Below the pieces are notes generated by a model, which saw nothing but the letters and a program-made list of their open reading frames with translations, was not told where the DNA came from and did not search any database. A stretch of 64,000 nt of DNA from CAVSQX01 sp963730225 (lineage in GTDB: Bacteria; Planctomycetota; Phycisphaerae; Tepidisphaerales; Tepidisphaeraceae): positions 186,001 to 250,000 of the forward strand of contig CAVSQX010000001.1 in the NCBI GenBank assembly GCA_963730225.1. The letters run 5' to 3'. Each line of letters begins with the position of its first letter. Positions within the stretch are counted from its first letter, which is position 1. Positions 7,179-14,980 of the stretch are shown in pieces. A program made the translations under genes and the position numbers.

Positions 7179-7260
7179 AATTGCCGATTGCCGATTGCCA
7201 ATTGCCGATTGAATCGGCGTTCGTATTTCAATCGACAACTGGCAATTGGCAATCGGCAAT
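7179..7260. repeat. Heptamer hairpin in the rpsN-rpsH gap (ATTGCCR type)
   Basis: The left arm 7179-7212 consists of ATTGCCG, ATTGCCG, ATTGCCA and ATTGCCG units. The right arm 7227-7260 is complementary, with the variant units CGACAAC and TGGCAAT. The loop is only about 14 nt. The gap separates rpsN (stop 7173) from rpsH (ATG 7283). This is the third copy of the ATTGCCR type in the cluster. Confidence 0.9.
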
Positions 7261-7282
7261 CGAAGATTCAGGATCAATATCG

Positions 7283-7681
7283 ATGAACAATCAAGATCCC
7301 ATCGCGGACATGTTGACGCGGATTCGCAATGCCAACCGGGTGGGCCGGCGGCTGGTGATGATTCCCAAGAGCAAAATCTGCTCGGGCATTGCGCAGGTGC
7401 TCAAGGATGAAGGGTACATCGAGGAGTTCGATACAATCGAGGACGATCGGCAGGGGCAACTTCGAGTGAAGCTGAAGTATTCGCTGACCGGCGAGAAGGT
7501 GATTCATGTGATCGACCGCTTCAGCAAGCCGGGCTGCCGGGTGTATCGCAAAGTGACCGATCTGCCCAACGTGCTCAACGGGATGGGAATCGTGGTGATG
7601 AGCACAAGCAAAGGCGTCATGAGCGATCGGCAGGCGCGGGAGCAGAAAGTCGGCGGTGAGTTGCTCTGCACGGTCAGCTGA
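7283..7681 (+). CDS. rpsH: 30S ribosomal protein S8
   Basis: S8 binds the central domain of 16S rRNA and in E. coli represses the spc operon. ATG 7283 gives 132 residues starting MNNQDPIADMLTRIRNANRV. The family's GIAQVLKDEGYIEEF, SKPGCRVYRKVTDLPNVLNG and C-terminal STSKGVMSDRQAREQKVGGE are all present. An upstream open stretch from 7181 runs through the hairpin and is not coding-like. rplF starts 10 nt after the stop. Confidence 0.96.
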   Translation: MNNQDPIADMLTRIRNANRVGRRLVMIPKSKICSGIAQVLKDEGYIEEFDTIEDDRQGQLRVKLKYSLTGEKVIHVIDRFSKPGCRVYRKVTDLPNVLNGMGIVVMSTSKGVMSDRQAREQKVGGELLCTVS

Positions 7682-7691
7682 GAGGAATGCC

Positions 7692-8247
7692 ATGAGTCGT
7701 ATTGGAAAAAAACCTGTGCCCGTGGGCAGCGCGAAAGTTTTGGTGCAGGATCGCACGGTGCGCGTGGAAGGGCCCAAGGGAAAGTTGGAACGCACGGTGC
7801 ATGCGCTGGTGAGCGTGTCGCTGGATTCGGCGAAGAAGGAATTGGTCGTGACGCGCAGCGACGACAGCAAAAACGCCCGGGCCCAGCACGGCACGGCCCG
7901 CGCTCTGCTGGCGAACATGATCGAAGGCGTCGTCAACGGATACAAAAAAACGCTGGAAGTGCAGGGCGTCGGGTACAAGGCCGAGCAGAAGGGGAAAAAT
8001 CTGGTGTTGAGCGTCGGTTACGCCAACACGATTTCGCTGGCGGTTCCGATGGGGGTGACGATGACGCTGGAGGGCGCGTAAGATTCACGTCAGCGGGCCG
8101 GACAAGCAGCTCGTCGGGCAGTTCGCCAGCGAGATTCGCAAGGTAAGAAAGCCCGAACCTTACAAGGGCAAGGGAATTCGGTACGAAGGCGAACAAGTGA
8201 AGATCAAGCCGGGCAAGGCGTTCGCCGGAGCTGGAGCAGCCAAGTAA
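7692..8247 (+). CDS. rplF: 50S ribosomal protein L6 (frameshifted near 8079)
   Basis: L6 sits near the sarcin-ricin loop and GTPase centre. The gene starts MSRIGKKPVPVGSAKV and proceeds normally through LEVQGVGYKAEQKGKNLVLS to MTLEGA, where a TAA appears. Dropping one T near 8079 restores KIHVSGPDKQLVGQFASEIR and the L6 signature PEPYKGKGIRYEGE, ending in AGAAK. The corrected length is 184 residues, normal for L6. L6 is essential, so the indel is probably artefactual. It is followed by rplR after 13 nt. Confidence 0.93.
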
Positions 8248-8260
8248 TTAAAGGTGCGCG

Positions 8261-8629
8261 ATGGCCGACAAAAATAAGGACAAGCACGTACGACATCTGC
8301 GGCGAAAATTCGCCGTGCGCTCGAGTTTGTTTGGCACGGCCGAGCGGGCACGGCTGAGCGTTTTCCGCAGCGACAAGCACATTTACGCCCAGGTGATCGA
8401 CGACATTTCCGGTCGCACGCTGGCGGCGGCATCGAGCAGCGCGGACGTGCGCGGCGATCTGAAAAACGGCGGGAACATCGAAGCCGCCAAGCGCGTCGGC
8501 AAGGAAATCGCGCGGCGGGCAATGGAAGCGGGTATCACGAAGGTGGCGTTCGATCGCAACGGACGGATGTACCACGGGCGGGTCAAGGCCCTGGCCGATG
8601 CGGCACGCGAGGGCGGATTGAAGTTCTAA
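8261..8629 (+). CDS. rplR: 50S ribosomal protein L18
   Basis: L18 binds 5S rRNA with L5. The 122-residue product has the usual length, with a basic N-terminus (RHLRRKFAVRSSLFGTAERA). The conserved LSVFRSDKHIYAQVIDD, the GKEIARRAMEAGITKVAFDR segment and the C-terminal YHGRVKALADAAREGGLKF follow. ATG 8261 is 13 nt after rplF. No irregularities were seen. Confidence 0.97.
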   Translation: MADKNKDKHVRHLRRKFAVRSSLFGTAERARLSVFRSDKHIYAQVIDDISGRTLAAASSSADVRGDLKNGGNIEAAKRVGKEIARRAMEAGITKVAFDRNGRMYHGRVKALADAAREGGLKF

Positions 8630-8653
8630 TCATCATCAACCAACGGCAACATC

Positions 8654-9344
8654 ATGGCAGAAGAAACAAGTAATCCAACGCCAAGCGGCAGCGTTTCGCC
8701 GGCCGAGCAACCGGCGGCCGCAGCGGCTGCGCCCGAAGCGCCGGCATCGGCGGGGCCCAGCGACCGTCACGAACGGGGCGGGCGCGGCGGAGGCGAGCGC
8801 GGCGGGCGGCGGACAGCAGCGCCGCCAACGCCGGGAACGCGAACCGGACGAAGGCGGAATCGAATCGGCGGTGGTGCGGATTTATCGCTGCTCGAAAGTG
8901 GTCAAGGGCGGAAGAACCTTCAGCTTCGGTGCGTTGGTCGTGGCGGGCGATCGCCGCGGCAGCGTCGGGATCGGTTACGGAAAGGCCAACGAGGTTCCAC
9001 CCGCGGTCGAAAAAGCGACCAAGGATGCGAAAAAGAATATGCTCCGAGTCAATCTGAAAGGCACGACGATTCCGCACGTGGCCAAAGGGACCAGTGGGGC
9101 GAGCAGCGTCGTGCTGGCTCCGGCGCGGCCGGGCACAGGTGTCACGGCGGGCAAGAGCGTACGGCCGTGCGTGGAACTGGCGGGCATCACCGATATCCTC
9201 ACCAAGGCGTATGGCTCGACGAGCCCAAAGAATCTCGTGAAAGCGACAATGGCTGCGCTGGGACAGTTGAAGAACCGCGAGCAGGTCGAAAAGACGCGTG
9301 GCGTGCAGCTTCCCAAGGGAGCGGGGGAATTGGTCACGGCGTAG
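8654..9344 (+). CDS. rpsE: 30S ribosomal protein S5 with long N-terminal extension (frameshifted near 8801-8812)
   Basis: S5 contributes to decoding accuracy and mRNA entry. ATG 8654 opens an Ala/Pro-rich then Gly/Arg/Glu-rich leader of about 70 residues. The S5 core is read one frame away, beginning SAVVRIYRCSKVVKGGRTF and including GYGKANEVPPAVEKATKDAK and TGVTAGKSVRPCVELAGITD. One extra base in the GGCGGGCGGCGG run (8801-8812) accounts for the shift and gives a 229-residue protein. Most S5 proteins have about 165 residues. The core assignment is certain; the exact start and extension depend on repairing that run. Confidence 0.9.
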
Positions 9345-9362
9345 AATGCGGACGAGTGTTTT

Positions 9363-9978
9363 ATGAGCATGATTCACGAAATCACCAGCGGGGCCGAGCG
9401 GAATCGCAGCGGCAAACGCAAGGGACGCGGAGAATCCAGCGGGCACGGCAAGACTTCGGGTCGGGGAACCAAGGGTTCCAAGGCGCGGCGTGGGAACGTA
9501 CATCAAGCGCGGCTACGAAGGCGGGCAGACGCCGATATTCCGCCGGTTGCCGAAGCGCGGGTTCAGCAACGAGAATTTCGAGCGGCGGTTTCACATCGTC
9601 AATTTGAGCGATCTGAATCGCTTCGAGGACGGCGCGACGGTGGATGCGACGGTGCTGATCGACGCGGGGCTGGTGCCGGATGTAAGCTGGCCGGTGAAGA
9701 TTCTGGGCAACGGCGAGTTGAGCAAAAAGCTCACGATCGTGGCGGCGAAGTACAGCAAATCGGCGCATCAGAAGATCGCGGCGGCGGGGGGAACGGCGCA
9801 GAATGTCAAAGGGGAGACGTTCGCGTTTCCCAAGCCGAAGAAGAAATTTGTTCCGCGCGAAGCGGTGAAGAAAGCCAAGAAAACCGAGGAGGCGCCGGAG
9901 CAGGTGGAAGCGAAAGGCGAGAAGACGGAGAAGTCGGACAAAGCGGAGAAGGCGGAGAAGGCGGAGAAAAGTGAGTAG
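9363..9978 (+). CDS. rplO: 50S ribosomal protein L15 with Lys/Glu tail (frameshifted near 9488-9494)
   Basis: L15 is a late-assembly 23S rRNA protein. ATG 9363 starts a typical glycine-rich basic N-terminus with GKRKGRGESSGHGKTSGRG. Just after KGSKARRG one extra base shifts the frame. The rest continues as TYIKRGYEGGQTPIFRRLPK, GFSNENFERRFHIVNL and the C-terminal KLTIVAAKYSKSAHQKI. The corrected length is 204 residues, about 55 more than usual, because of a charged tail ending in AEKAEKAEKSE. rpmD (L30), normally just upstream, is absent. Confidence 0.92.
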
Positions 9979-9981
9979 GAT

Positions 9982-10064
9982 CCGGGTCTTCGGAGTACCT
10001 CCCTTCGGGCCAGACTTCGATGAGCCTGAGTCGAATCGAGCCTCAGGGTCGAAGACAGACCCGG
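9982..10064. repeat. Inverted repeat in the rplO-secY gap
   Basis: Outer arms CCGGGTCTTCG (9982-9992) and CGAAGACAGACCCGG (10050-10064) pair with a 4-nt AGAC bulge. Inner arms around 10014-10030 and 10038-10054 (cttcga...gagcct against gagcctcag...tcgaag) also pair. It is not built of heptamers. It occupies most of the 130-nt gap before secY. Function is unknown; it could be an RNA processing or attenuation hairpin. Confidence 0.65.
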
Positions 10065-10108
10065 CGTTGGCGAAGGTGAAGTTGATGTTCCGTTTCGACC
10101 ATTAGGCG

Positions 10109-11503
10109 ATGTTCAAGTCGTTTATCAACATTTTCCGAGTGCCAGAGCTGCGGAACAAGGTTTTGTTCACGCTGTTCTTGCTGATGATCTATCGCATCGG
10201 ATACTGGGTGCCGCTGCTGGGGGCGGATCAGGTGAAGTTTGCCCAGATGCAGAAGCAGCAGACCAAAGACAACAGCGCGGCGGGACGCCTGGCGAATTAT
10301 GTGTCGCTGTTTTCTGGCGGCACGCTGGGGCAAAGCACGATCTTCGGGCTGGGTGTGATGCCGTACATCTCGTCGTCGATTATTTTCCAGTTGCTGGGAA
10401 CGGTGGTTCCGTCGCTGGAAAAAATGCAGAAGGAAGGGGAAACGGGGCGGAAAAAAATTCAGGAATGGACGCGCTACGCCACGGTGCCGCTGTGCATTGT
10501 GCAGGCGATTTTCATCCTCGTTTACATGGAAAACAGCGGGTTCGTGCAGCGGGCGTACATGCGCGAGCACGCCACGGCGTTCTGGTTAAGCGGGATTTTC
10601 TCGTTGACTGCCGGGTCGATCTTTCTGATGTGGCTGGGCGAGCAGATCGACGAATACGGCCTGGGCAACGGCGTGAGTCTAATCATCCTGGCCGGAATCG
10701 TGGCCCGAATGCCCGGAGCGTTTGGGCTGCTGTTCAAGGAAACGAATTTCAGCGCAACCGACGATCCGAACAAACCGATCAACATGGGCAAGGTGCTGAT
10801 TCTCGTCGGGCTGTTCGTGTTCGTGGTGATGGGATCGATTCTGATTACCCAGGCCCAGCGGCGAATTCCCGTGCAGCAGGCCAAGCACACGCGCGGCCGA
10901 CGGGTGTACGGCGGATCGCGGCAGTTCCTGCCGCTGCGGGTGAACCACGGCGGGGTGATGCCGATCATCTTCGCCCAATCGCTGATGCTGTTTCCCGGCG
11001 TGATGTTTGGATACCTGGATAACACCGTTTTCAGCAATCACAACCGGGTCTTTTCCTTTTTGAACATCGAATTCGGCCGCGGGGCGTACATCTACATTCT
11101 CACCGAACTGGTGATGATCTATTTCTTCGCGTATTTCTGGACGACGGTGCAGTTCCAGCCCAAGGAGATGGCGACGCAGCTTCGGGATTACGGAAGCTTT
11201 GTTCCGGGATTGCGTCCCGGAAAGCGCACTGCGGATTATCTGGAAAAAGTCATGATGCGAATCACCTACGTCGGCGGGGCGTTTTTGTGCGTGATCGCGG
11301 TGATTCCAACGGCGGTGAACGCGTGGCTGGGAATTCCGTTCCAAATCACCGCGTTTCTGGGCGGCACCGGCTTGCTGATCGTGGTGAGCGTGGCATTGGA
11401 CATGGTGCAACGCATCGAGGCCAATCTGGTGATGCGGAATTACGGCGGATTCCTCAGCGGTCCAGGCGGCCGCGGCAAGCGCATCAAGGGCCGACAGTAT
11501 TGA
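10109..11503 (+). CDS. secY: Preprotein translocase subunit SecY
   Basis: SecY is the channel subunit of the Sec translocon. The 464-residue product has about ten hydrophobic segments. It shows the family signatures VSLFSGGTLGQSTIFGLGVM with PYISSSIIFQLL near residues 60-95, and the cytoplasmic loop RRIPVQQAKHTRGRRVYGGS with VNHGGVMPIIFAQSL. The C-terminal MVQRIEANLVMRNYGGFLSG region is typical. It sits after rplO as in most spc operons. adk, which often follows secY, is missing and map comes directly, 34 nt later. Confidence 0.97.
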   Translation: MFKSFINIFRVPELRNKVLFTLFLLMIYRIGYWVPLLGADQVKFAQMQKQQTKDNSAAGRLANYVSLFSGGTLGQSTIFGLGVMPYISSSIIFQLLGTVVPSLEKMQKEGETGRKKIQEWTRYATVPLCIVQAIFILVYMENSGFVQRAYMREHATAFWLSGIFSLTAGSIFLMWLGEQIDEYGLGNGVSLIILAGIVARMPGAFGLLFKETNFSATDDPNKPINMGKVLILVGLFVFVVMGSILITQAQRRIPVQQAKHTRGRRVYGGSRQFLPLRVNHGGVMPIIFAQSLMLFPGVMFGYLDNTVFSNHNRVFSFLNIEFGRGAYIYILTELVMIYFFAYFWTTVQFQPKEMATQLRDYGSFVPGLRPGKRTADYLEKVMMRITYVGGAFLCVIAVIPTAVNAWLGIPFQITAFLGGTGLLIVVSVALDMVQRIEANLVMRNYGGFLSGPGGRGKRIKGRQY

Positions 11504-11537
11504 TGCATGGATGGGTTTGTCGGGCTAAGATGTCGTT

Positions 11538-12347
11538 ATGCCGATCGTGTTGAAAACCCGGCGAGAGATCGAGCTGATGCGCCAGACGGGCCAGGTGGGG
11601 TACGAAATCCTGGAGAAGATGAAACGGGCCGCCGCGCCCGGCGTGAGCACCAGGGAACTGGACGACCTGGCGGCGGCGGAATTGGCCAAGGCCGGCGGAA
11701 TTGGAACGTCGCGGAATTACCCGACGTATCGGGAAGGGGAAGGATTTCCCGGACACACGTGCATCAGCGTGAACGAGGAAGTCGTGCATGGAATTCCCGG
11801 GCCGCGAACGCTGGTGGAGGGGGATTTGGTTACGTTGGATTTGGCTTTGAAGGTGGAGGGATATTGCTGCGACACGGCGATCACCATCGGAATTGGAAAG
11901 ATTAGTCCAAAGAATCAGCGGCTGTTGGATGTGACACGGCAAACGTTGGATCTGGCCGTGGCGAATATGAAGCCGGGCAAACGCTGGTCGGAAGTGGCTC
12001 GGCTGATGCAGTACAACGTCGAGCGAAACGGGTACAGCGTGGTGCGGGAATTCGTTGGGCATGGGGTAGGCCGAAGCATGCACGAGGACCCGAAAGTGCC
12101 GAATTTCGTCACGGCCGAGCAGTTACGCGGCGATTTTAAGCTGCGGCCTGGAATGACTTTGGCGGTGGAACCGATGGTGGTGATGGGACGCAGGGACGTG
12201 GAATTACTCAGGGACGGATGGACGGTGGTTACGGAAGATCGAGCACCTGCGGCGCATTTTGAGCATACGGTGGCGGTTACCGAAGGGGGCGCGGAAGTGC
12301 TGACGGATGGGAAGGCGAGCGTGACGGCGGGGGTGGGAAATGGGTGA
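11538..12347 (+). CDS. map: Methionine aminopeptidase, type I
   Basis: This cytosolic metalloenzyme removes the N-terminal methionine from nascent proteins. The 269-residue product has the pita-bread fold motifs with all five dinuclear metal ligands visible: D101, D112, H175 (EFVGHGVGR), E211 (VEPM) and E242 (FEHT). His84 in VVHGIPG is the usual substrate-side histidine. There is no N-terminal SH3-binding zinc finger, consistent with the short bacterial form. The last 20 residues after VTEGGAEVL are a small extension. It lies between secY and rpmJ; the usual infA neighbour is absent. Confidence 0.97.
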   Translation: MPIVLKTRREIELMRQTGQVGYEILEKMKRAAAPGVSTRELDDLAAAELAKAGGIGTSRNYPTYREGEGFPGHTCISVNEEVVHGIPGPRTLVEGDLVTLDLALKVEGYCCDTAITIGIGKISPKNQRLLDVTRQTLDLAVANMKPGKRWSEVARLMQYNVERNGYSVVREFVGHGVGRSMHEDPKVPNFVTAEQLRGDFKLRPGMTLAVEPMVVMGRRDVELLRDGWTVVTEDRAPAAHFEHTVAVTEGGAEVLTDGKASVTAGVGNG

Positions 12348-12429
12348 GAGGAAATGCGACGGAGGTCCGGGCCGGCGGAGTACCTTTGGCCCGGCGTGGG
12401 CGGGCGAGGATTGGGTGGGATTGCGAAAC

Positions 12430-12458
12430 TTGAGGTAATCGGTTGGGCCTGCTATAGT
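12430..12458 (+). promoter_or_regulatory. Sigma70-like promoter upstream of rpmJ
   Basis: TTGAGG (12430-12435) and TATAGT (12453-12458) are separated by exactly 17 nt. They lie 49 nt before the rpmJ ATG, in the 159-nt map-rpmJ gap where infA would normally be. This is the clearest promoter match inside the ribosomal cluster and would drive the rpmJ-rpsM-rpsK-rpoA-rplQ segment independently. Confidence 0.6.
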
Positions 12459-12506
12459 AATGAATTCGTCGCTCCAAGAGGGCGCGGCGAGAGCGGAATG
12501 GTCGTC

Positions 12507-12620
12507 ATGAAAGTGAGAAGCAGCGTCAAGCGAATTTGTGAGAACTGTAAAATCGTTCGCCGAAAAGGCGTCGTGCGGGTGATCTGCACGAATACAAAAC
12601 ACAAGCAACGACAGGGATAA
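12507..12620 (+). CDS. rpmJ: 50S ribosomal protein L36 (zinc-binding form)
   Basis: L36 is the smallest large-subunit protein. ATG 12507 gives 37 residues starting MKVRSSVKRICENCKIVRRK and ending HKQRQG, the standard form. The zinc ligands CENC, the later Cys of VICTN and a His in KHKQ are all present, so this is the zinc-containing C+ type. A longer in-frame stretch upstream covers the promoter and is not coding-like. It is followed by an AGTTG-type heptamer hairpin. Confidence 0.96.
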   Translation: MKVRSSVKRICENCKIVRRKGVVRVICTNTKHKQRQG

Positions 12621-12694
12621 AGTTGTTGGTTGTTAGTTGGTAGTTGTCAGTGAAGGCAATTCGACCAAGAACTGGCAACTAACAACTGTCAACT
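12621..12694. repeat. Heptamer hairpin in the rpmJ-rpsM gap (AGTTG type)
   Basis: The left arm 12621-12651 is a string of related 7-nt units (AGTTGTT, GGTTGTT, AGTTGGT, AGTTGTC). The right arm 12670-12694 is its imperfect complement (ACTGGCAACTAACAACTGTC and so on). The loop is about 18 nt. It fills the gap between the rpmJ stop and the rpsM ATG at 12710. Similar elements occupy the next two gaps. Confidence 0.85.
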
Positions 12695-12709
12695 AATTCT
12701 GGAGCCACC

Positions 12710-13096
12710 ATGCCCCGCATCGCAGGCGTCGATATTCCACCGGACAAGCCCATCTGGGTGAGCCTCGGTTACATTTACGGCATCGGCCCGACCAACAGCC
12801 GGATCATTCTGAAGGAAGCCGGGATCGATACGCAGCGCAGGGCCAAGGAACTGAGCGAAGAAGAGTTGGCCAAGATCATCGGGATCATCGATCGCAGTTA
12901 CCTGGTCGAAGGCGCGTTGCGGCGGCAGATTCAGCAGAACGTGGCCCGCTTGCGCGACATTCAGAGCTATCGCGGCAATCGGCATCGGCGAAGTCTGCCG
13001 GTGCGCGGACAACGGACACGCAGTAATGCCCGGACGCGCAAGGGTCCGCGCAAGACGGTGGCTGGGAAGAAGGGCGTGAAGGAATTGGGCAAGTAG
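12710..13096 (+). CDS. rpsM: 30S ribosomal protein S13
   Basis: S13 contacts the P-site tRNA and bridges to the large subunit. The 128-residue product starts MPRIAGVDIPPDKPIWVSLGYIYGIG, typical of S13. It includes YLVEGALRRQIQQNVARLRD and the C-terminal RGQRTRSNARTRKGPRKTVAGKK. The length is normal. It is flanked on both sides by AGTTG-type heptamer hairpins. Confidence 0.97.
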   Translation: MPRIAGVDIPPDKPIWVSLGYIYGIGPTNSRIILKEAGIDTQRRAKELSEEELAKIIGIIDRSYLVEGALRRQIQQNVARLRDIQSYRGNRHRRSLPVRGQRTRSNARTRKGPRKTVAGKKGVKELGK

Positions 13097-13100
13097 AGGA

Positions 13101-13187
13101 AGTTGTCAGTTGCCGGTTGGTAGTTGCCAGTGAAGGCAACGAATCGGCTGGTCCAACTGGCAACCGGCAACTAACAACTGGCAACTA
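13101..13187. repeat. Heptamer hairpin in the rpsM-rpsK gap (AGTTG type)
   Basis: The left arm 13101-13131 carries units AGTTGTC, AGTTGCC, GGTTGGT and AGTTGCC. The right arm 13155-13187 is the complement (ACTGGCAACCGGCAACTAAC and so on). The loop is about 23 nt. It begins 4 nt after the rpsM stop and ends directly before the rpsK ATG at 13190, so the rpsK ribosome-binding region lies within the right arm. Confidence 0.88.
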
Positions 13188-13189
13188 CC

Positions 13190-13621
13190 ATGGCAGAAAC
13201 AGCAAAACCCGCAGGTGGAGCAGGGGCTCCGGCGGCCGGTGGAAAACCGGCGGCGAAAAAGAGAATTCGCAAGGGAGTGACGCGCGGCGTGGCTCACATC
13301 AAGGCGACGTTTAACAACACGATGGTGACGATCACCGATCCGAGCGGCGAAACGATCGCTTGGGCGTCGGCGGGAACCGTCGGTTTCAAGGGAGCGCGCA
13401 AGAGCACGCCGTTTGCCGCCGGACGGGCGGCGGAAAAAGCGGCGTCGGAAGCGCGCAAACACGGAATGATGGAAGTGGAAGTCAAAGTGAAAGGCCCCGG
13501 CACAGGCCGGGAGCAGGCGATTTTGAATTTACAGAACGCCGGGCTGAAAGTGATCGGCATTGAGGATGTCACTCCTCTGCCGCACAACGGCTGCCGGCCG
13601 CCCAAAAGGCGGAGAGTGTGA
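13190..13621 (+). CDS. rpsK: 30S ribosomal protein S11
   Basis: S11 forms part of the platform near the mRNA exit. The 143-residue product begins with a 28-residue Ala/Gly/Pro/Lys-rich leader. The canonical core follows: RGVAHIKATFNNTMVTITDPSG, TVGFKGARKSTPFAAGRAAEKA, VKVKGPGTGREQAIL and the terminal DVTPLPHNGCRPPKRRRV. It sits between two AGTTG-type hairpins. rpsD, which normally follows, is not in this window. Confidence 0.97.
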   Translation: MAETAKPAGGAGAPAAGGKPAAKKRIRKGVTRGVAHIKATFNNTMVTITDPSGETIAWASAGTVGFKGARKSTPFAAGRAAEKAASEARKHGMMEVEVKVKGPGTGREQAILNLQNAGLKVIGIEDVTPLPHNGCRPPKRRRV

Positions 13622-13624
13622 AGA

Positions 13625-13710
13625 AAGTTGTCAGTTGGTAGTTGGCAGTTGCCAGAGAAAGCGGGCAACGGCCGATTTTTCAACTGGCAACTATCAACTG
13701 GCAACGACAA
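13625..13710. repeat. Heptamer hairpin in the rpsK-rpoA gap (AGTTG type)
   Basis: The left arm 13625-13655 has units AGTTGTC, AGTTGGT, AGTTGGC and AGTTGCC. The right arm 13681-13710 is complementary (CAACTGGCAACTATCAACTGG and so on). The loop is about 25 nt. It lies in the 186-nt gap that would normally contain rpsD. The rest of the gap (13711-13807) has a small CTCGACGAG-centred hairpin near 13725 and no gene. Confidence 0.87.
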
Positions 13711-13807
13711 ACTATTTCGCGCCTCTCGACGAGGCGGGAGAACAGATGGCCCCCAACGGCGGGGGCGGGAACCTCCTGCAATTCGAAGAAGCGCATAGGA
13801 GAATATC

Positions 13808-14890
13808 ATGAGAATTCGTTGGCGTGGATTGGAACTGCCGTCGCGGGTCACCCGGGACGAGCAGGCATCGACAGAGACGTACGGACGCTTCAGCGCCGAA
13901 CCTTTCGAGCGCGGGTTCGGCACGACCGTGGGCAACAGCCTGCGGCGGATTCTGCTGAGCAGTCTGGAAGGAGCGGCGGTGACGCACATCCGTCTCCGCG
14001 GCGCGGAGCACGAATTTTCCAGCCTGCCGGGCGTGACGGAGGATGTCACCGACATCATCCTGAACGTTAAGAGCCTGGTCGTAAAGGTGGATTCCGACGA
14101 CACCAAGGAGATGCACCTGGTCGCCAACAAAGCCGGGCAAGTGACAGCCGGCATGATCGAAACCGATGCGTCGGTGACGATCATCAACAAGGACCTGGTG
14201 ATCGCCACGCTCACGGACGACGTGAAATTCGACATGATGCTGACGGTGAGCAAGGGGCGCGGATACGTGACGGCGGCGGAGAACATCGCCGACACCGAGG
14301 AGCAGGAAATCGGGCTGATCGCGGTGGACAGCAATTATTCGCCGGTGACGCGCGTGCGATACAGCACCGAGGACGCGCGGGTCGGACAGAAGACGGATTA
14401 CGATCGGCTGATTCTGGAAATCTGGACGAACGGCACGCTGACGCCGGAGATGGCGCTGGTGGAAGCCAGCAAGATTCTCCGCAAGCATCTGAGCCCGTTT
14501 GTGCAGTATTTCGAGCTGGGCACGGATGTGGCCAACGAAGAGGCGATCGCCGCTCTGCGCGACGCCAACAAGGCGCTGGTCGATCCGGAGCTTCAGCACA
14601 AGCTGAACATGACGGTGCAGGAACTGGACCTGAGCGTGCGGGCGAATAACTGTCTGGAATCGGCCAAGATTCAGACGGTGCGCGATCTGGTGAAGAAAAC
14701 CGATCAGGATTTGCTGAAGGTTCGCAGCTTCGGCAAAACGAGCCTGCGGGAAGTCAAGCGGAAGCTGGCGGACATGGGATTGAGCCTGGGCATGGATTTG
14801 GACGCCGCCCCGTCCGCCGCCGCGACGATGGCAGACGACGAGCAGGAATCCGGCGAGGAAGAGGCCGAGACGGAAGCGGCGAGTCAGTGA
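13808..14890 (+). CDS. rpoA: DNA-directed RNA polymerase subunit alpha
   Basis: Alpha nucleates RNA polymerase assembly and binds UP elements and activators. The 360-residue product has the N-terminal dimerisation domain with FERGFGTTVGNSLRRILLSSLEG (about residues 36-58). Its C-terminal helix-hairpin-helix domain includes LDLSVRANNCLESAKIQTVRD and SFGKTSLREVKRKLADMGLSLG. An acidic tail (DDEQESGEEEAETEAASQ) extends it about 30 residues beyond the E. coli length. It is separated from rplQ by a 90-nt gap containing a GC hairpin. Confidence 0.98.
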   Translation: MRIRWRGLELPSRVTRDEQASTETYGRFSAEPFERGFGTTVGNSLRRILLSSLEGAAVTHIRLRGAEHEFSSLPGVTEDVTDIILNVKSLVVKVDSDDTKEMHLVANKAGQVTAGMIETDASVTIINKDLVIATLTDDVKFDMMLTVSKGRGYVTAAENIADTEEQEIGLIAVDSNYSPVTRVRYSTEDARVGQKTDYDRLILEIWTNGTLTPEMALVEASKILRKHLSPFVQYFELGTDVANEEAIAALRDANKALVDPELQHKLNMTVQELDLSVRANNCLESAKIQTVRDLVKKTDQDLLKVRSFGKTSLREVKRKLADMGLSLGMDLDAAPSAAATMADDEQESGEEEAETEAASQ

Positions 14891-14899
14891 ACGATTGCT

Positions 14900-14925
14900 C
14901 CCTCTTCCGGTACTCCGGGAGAGGG
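14900..14925. repeat. GC hairpin in the rpoA-rplQ gap
   Basis: Arms CCCTCTTCCGG (14900-14910) and CCGGGAGAGGG (14915-14925) pair with a single wobble/mismatch around a TACT loop. It begins 10 nt after the rpoA stop. No T-run follows, so it looks like an intra-operon RNA structure rather than a terminator. The remaining 55 nt before rplQ show nothing recognisable. Confidence 0.65.
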
Positions 14926-14980
14926 GACCAGATACGCAGTGCTGGGAAAATTCGACTGGATAGAATAAGCGAGGTTTGTC

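Noticed and set aside
3590..9978. Programmed frameshifting as the general explanation for the split ribosomal genes
   Set aside because: The sites share no slippery motif, include +1, -1 and -2 changes, and affect unrelated genes across the window; error is simpler. rplN alone is kept as a test case.
3495..13710. CRISPR-like repeat arrays in the ribosomal gaps
   Set aside because: Units are 7 nt with no spacers between them and no cas genes; they form two-armed hairpins instead.
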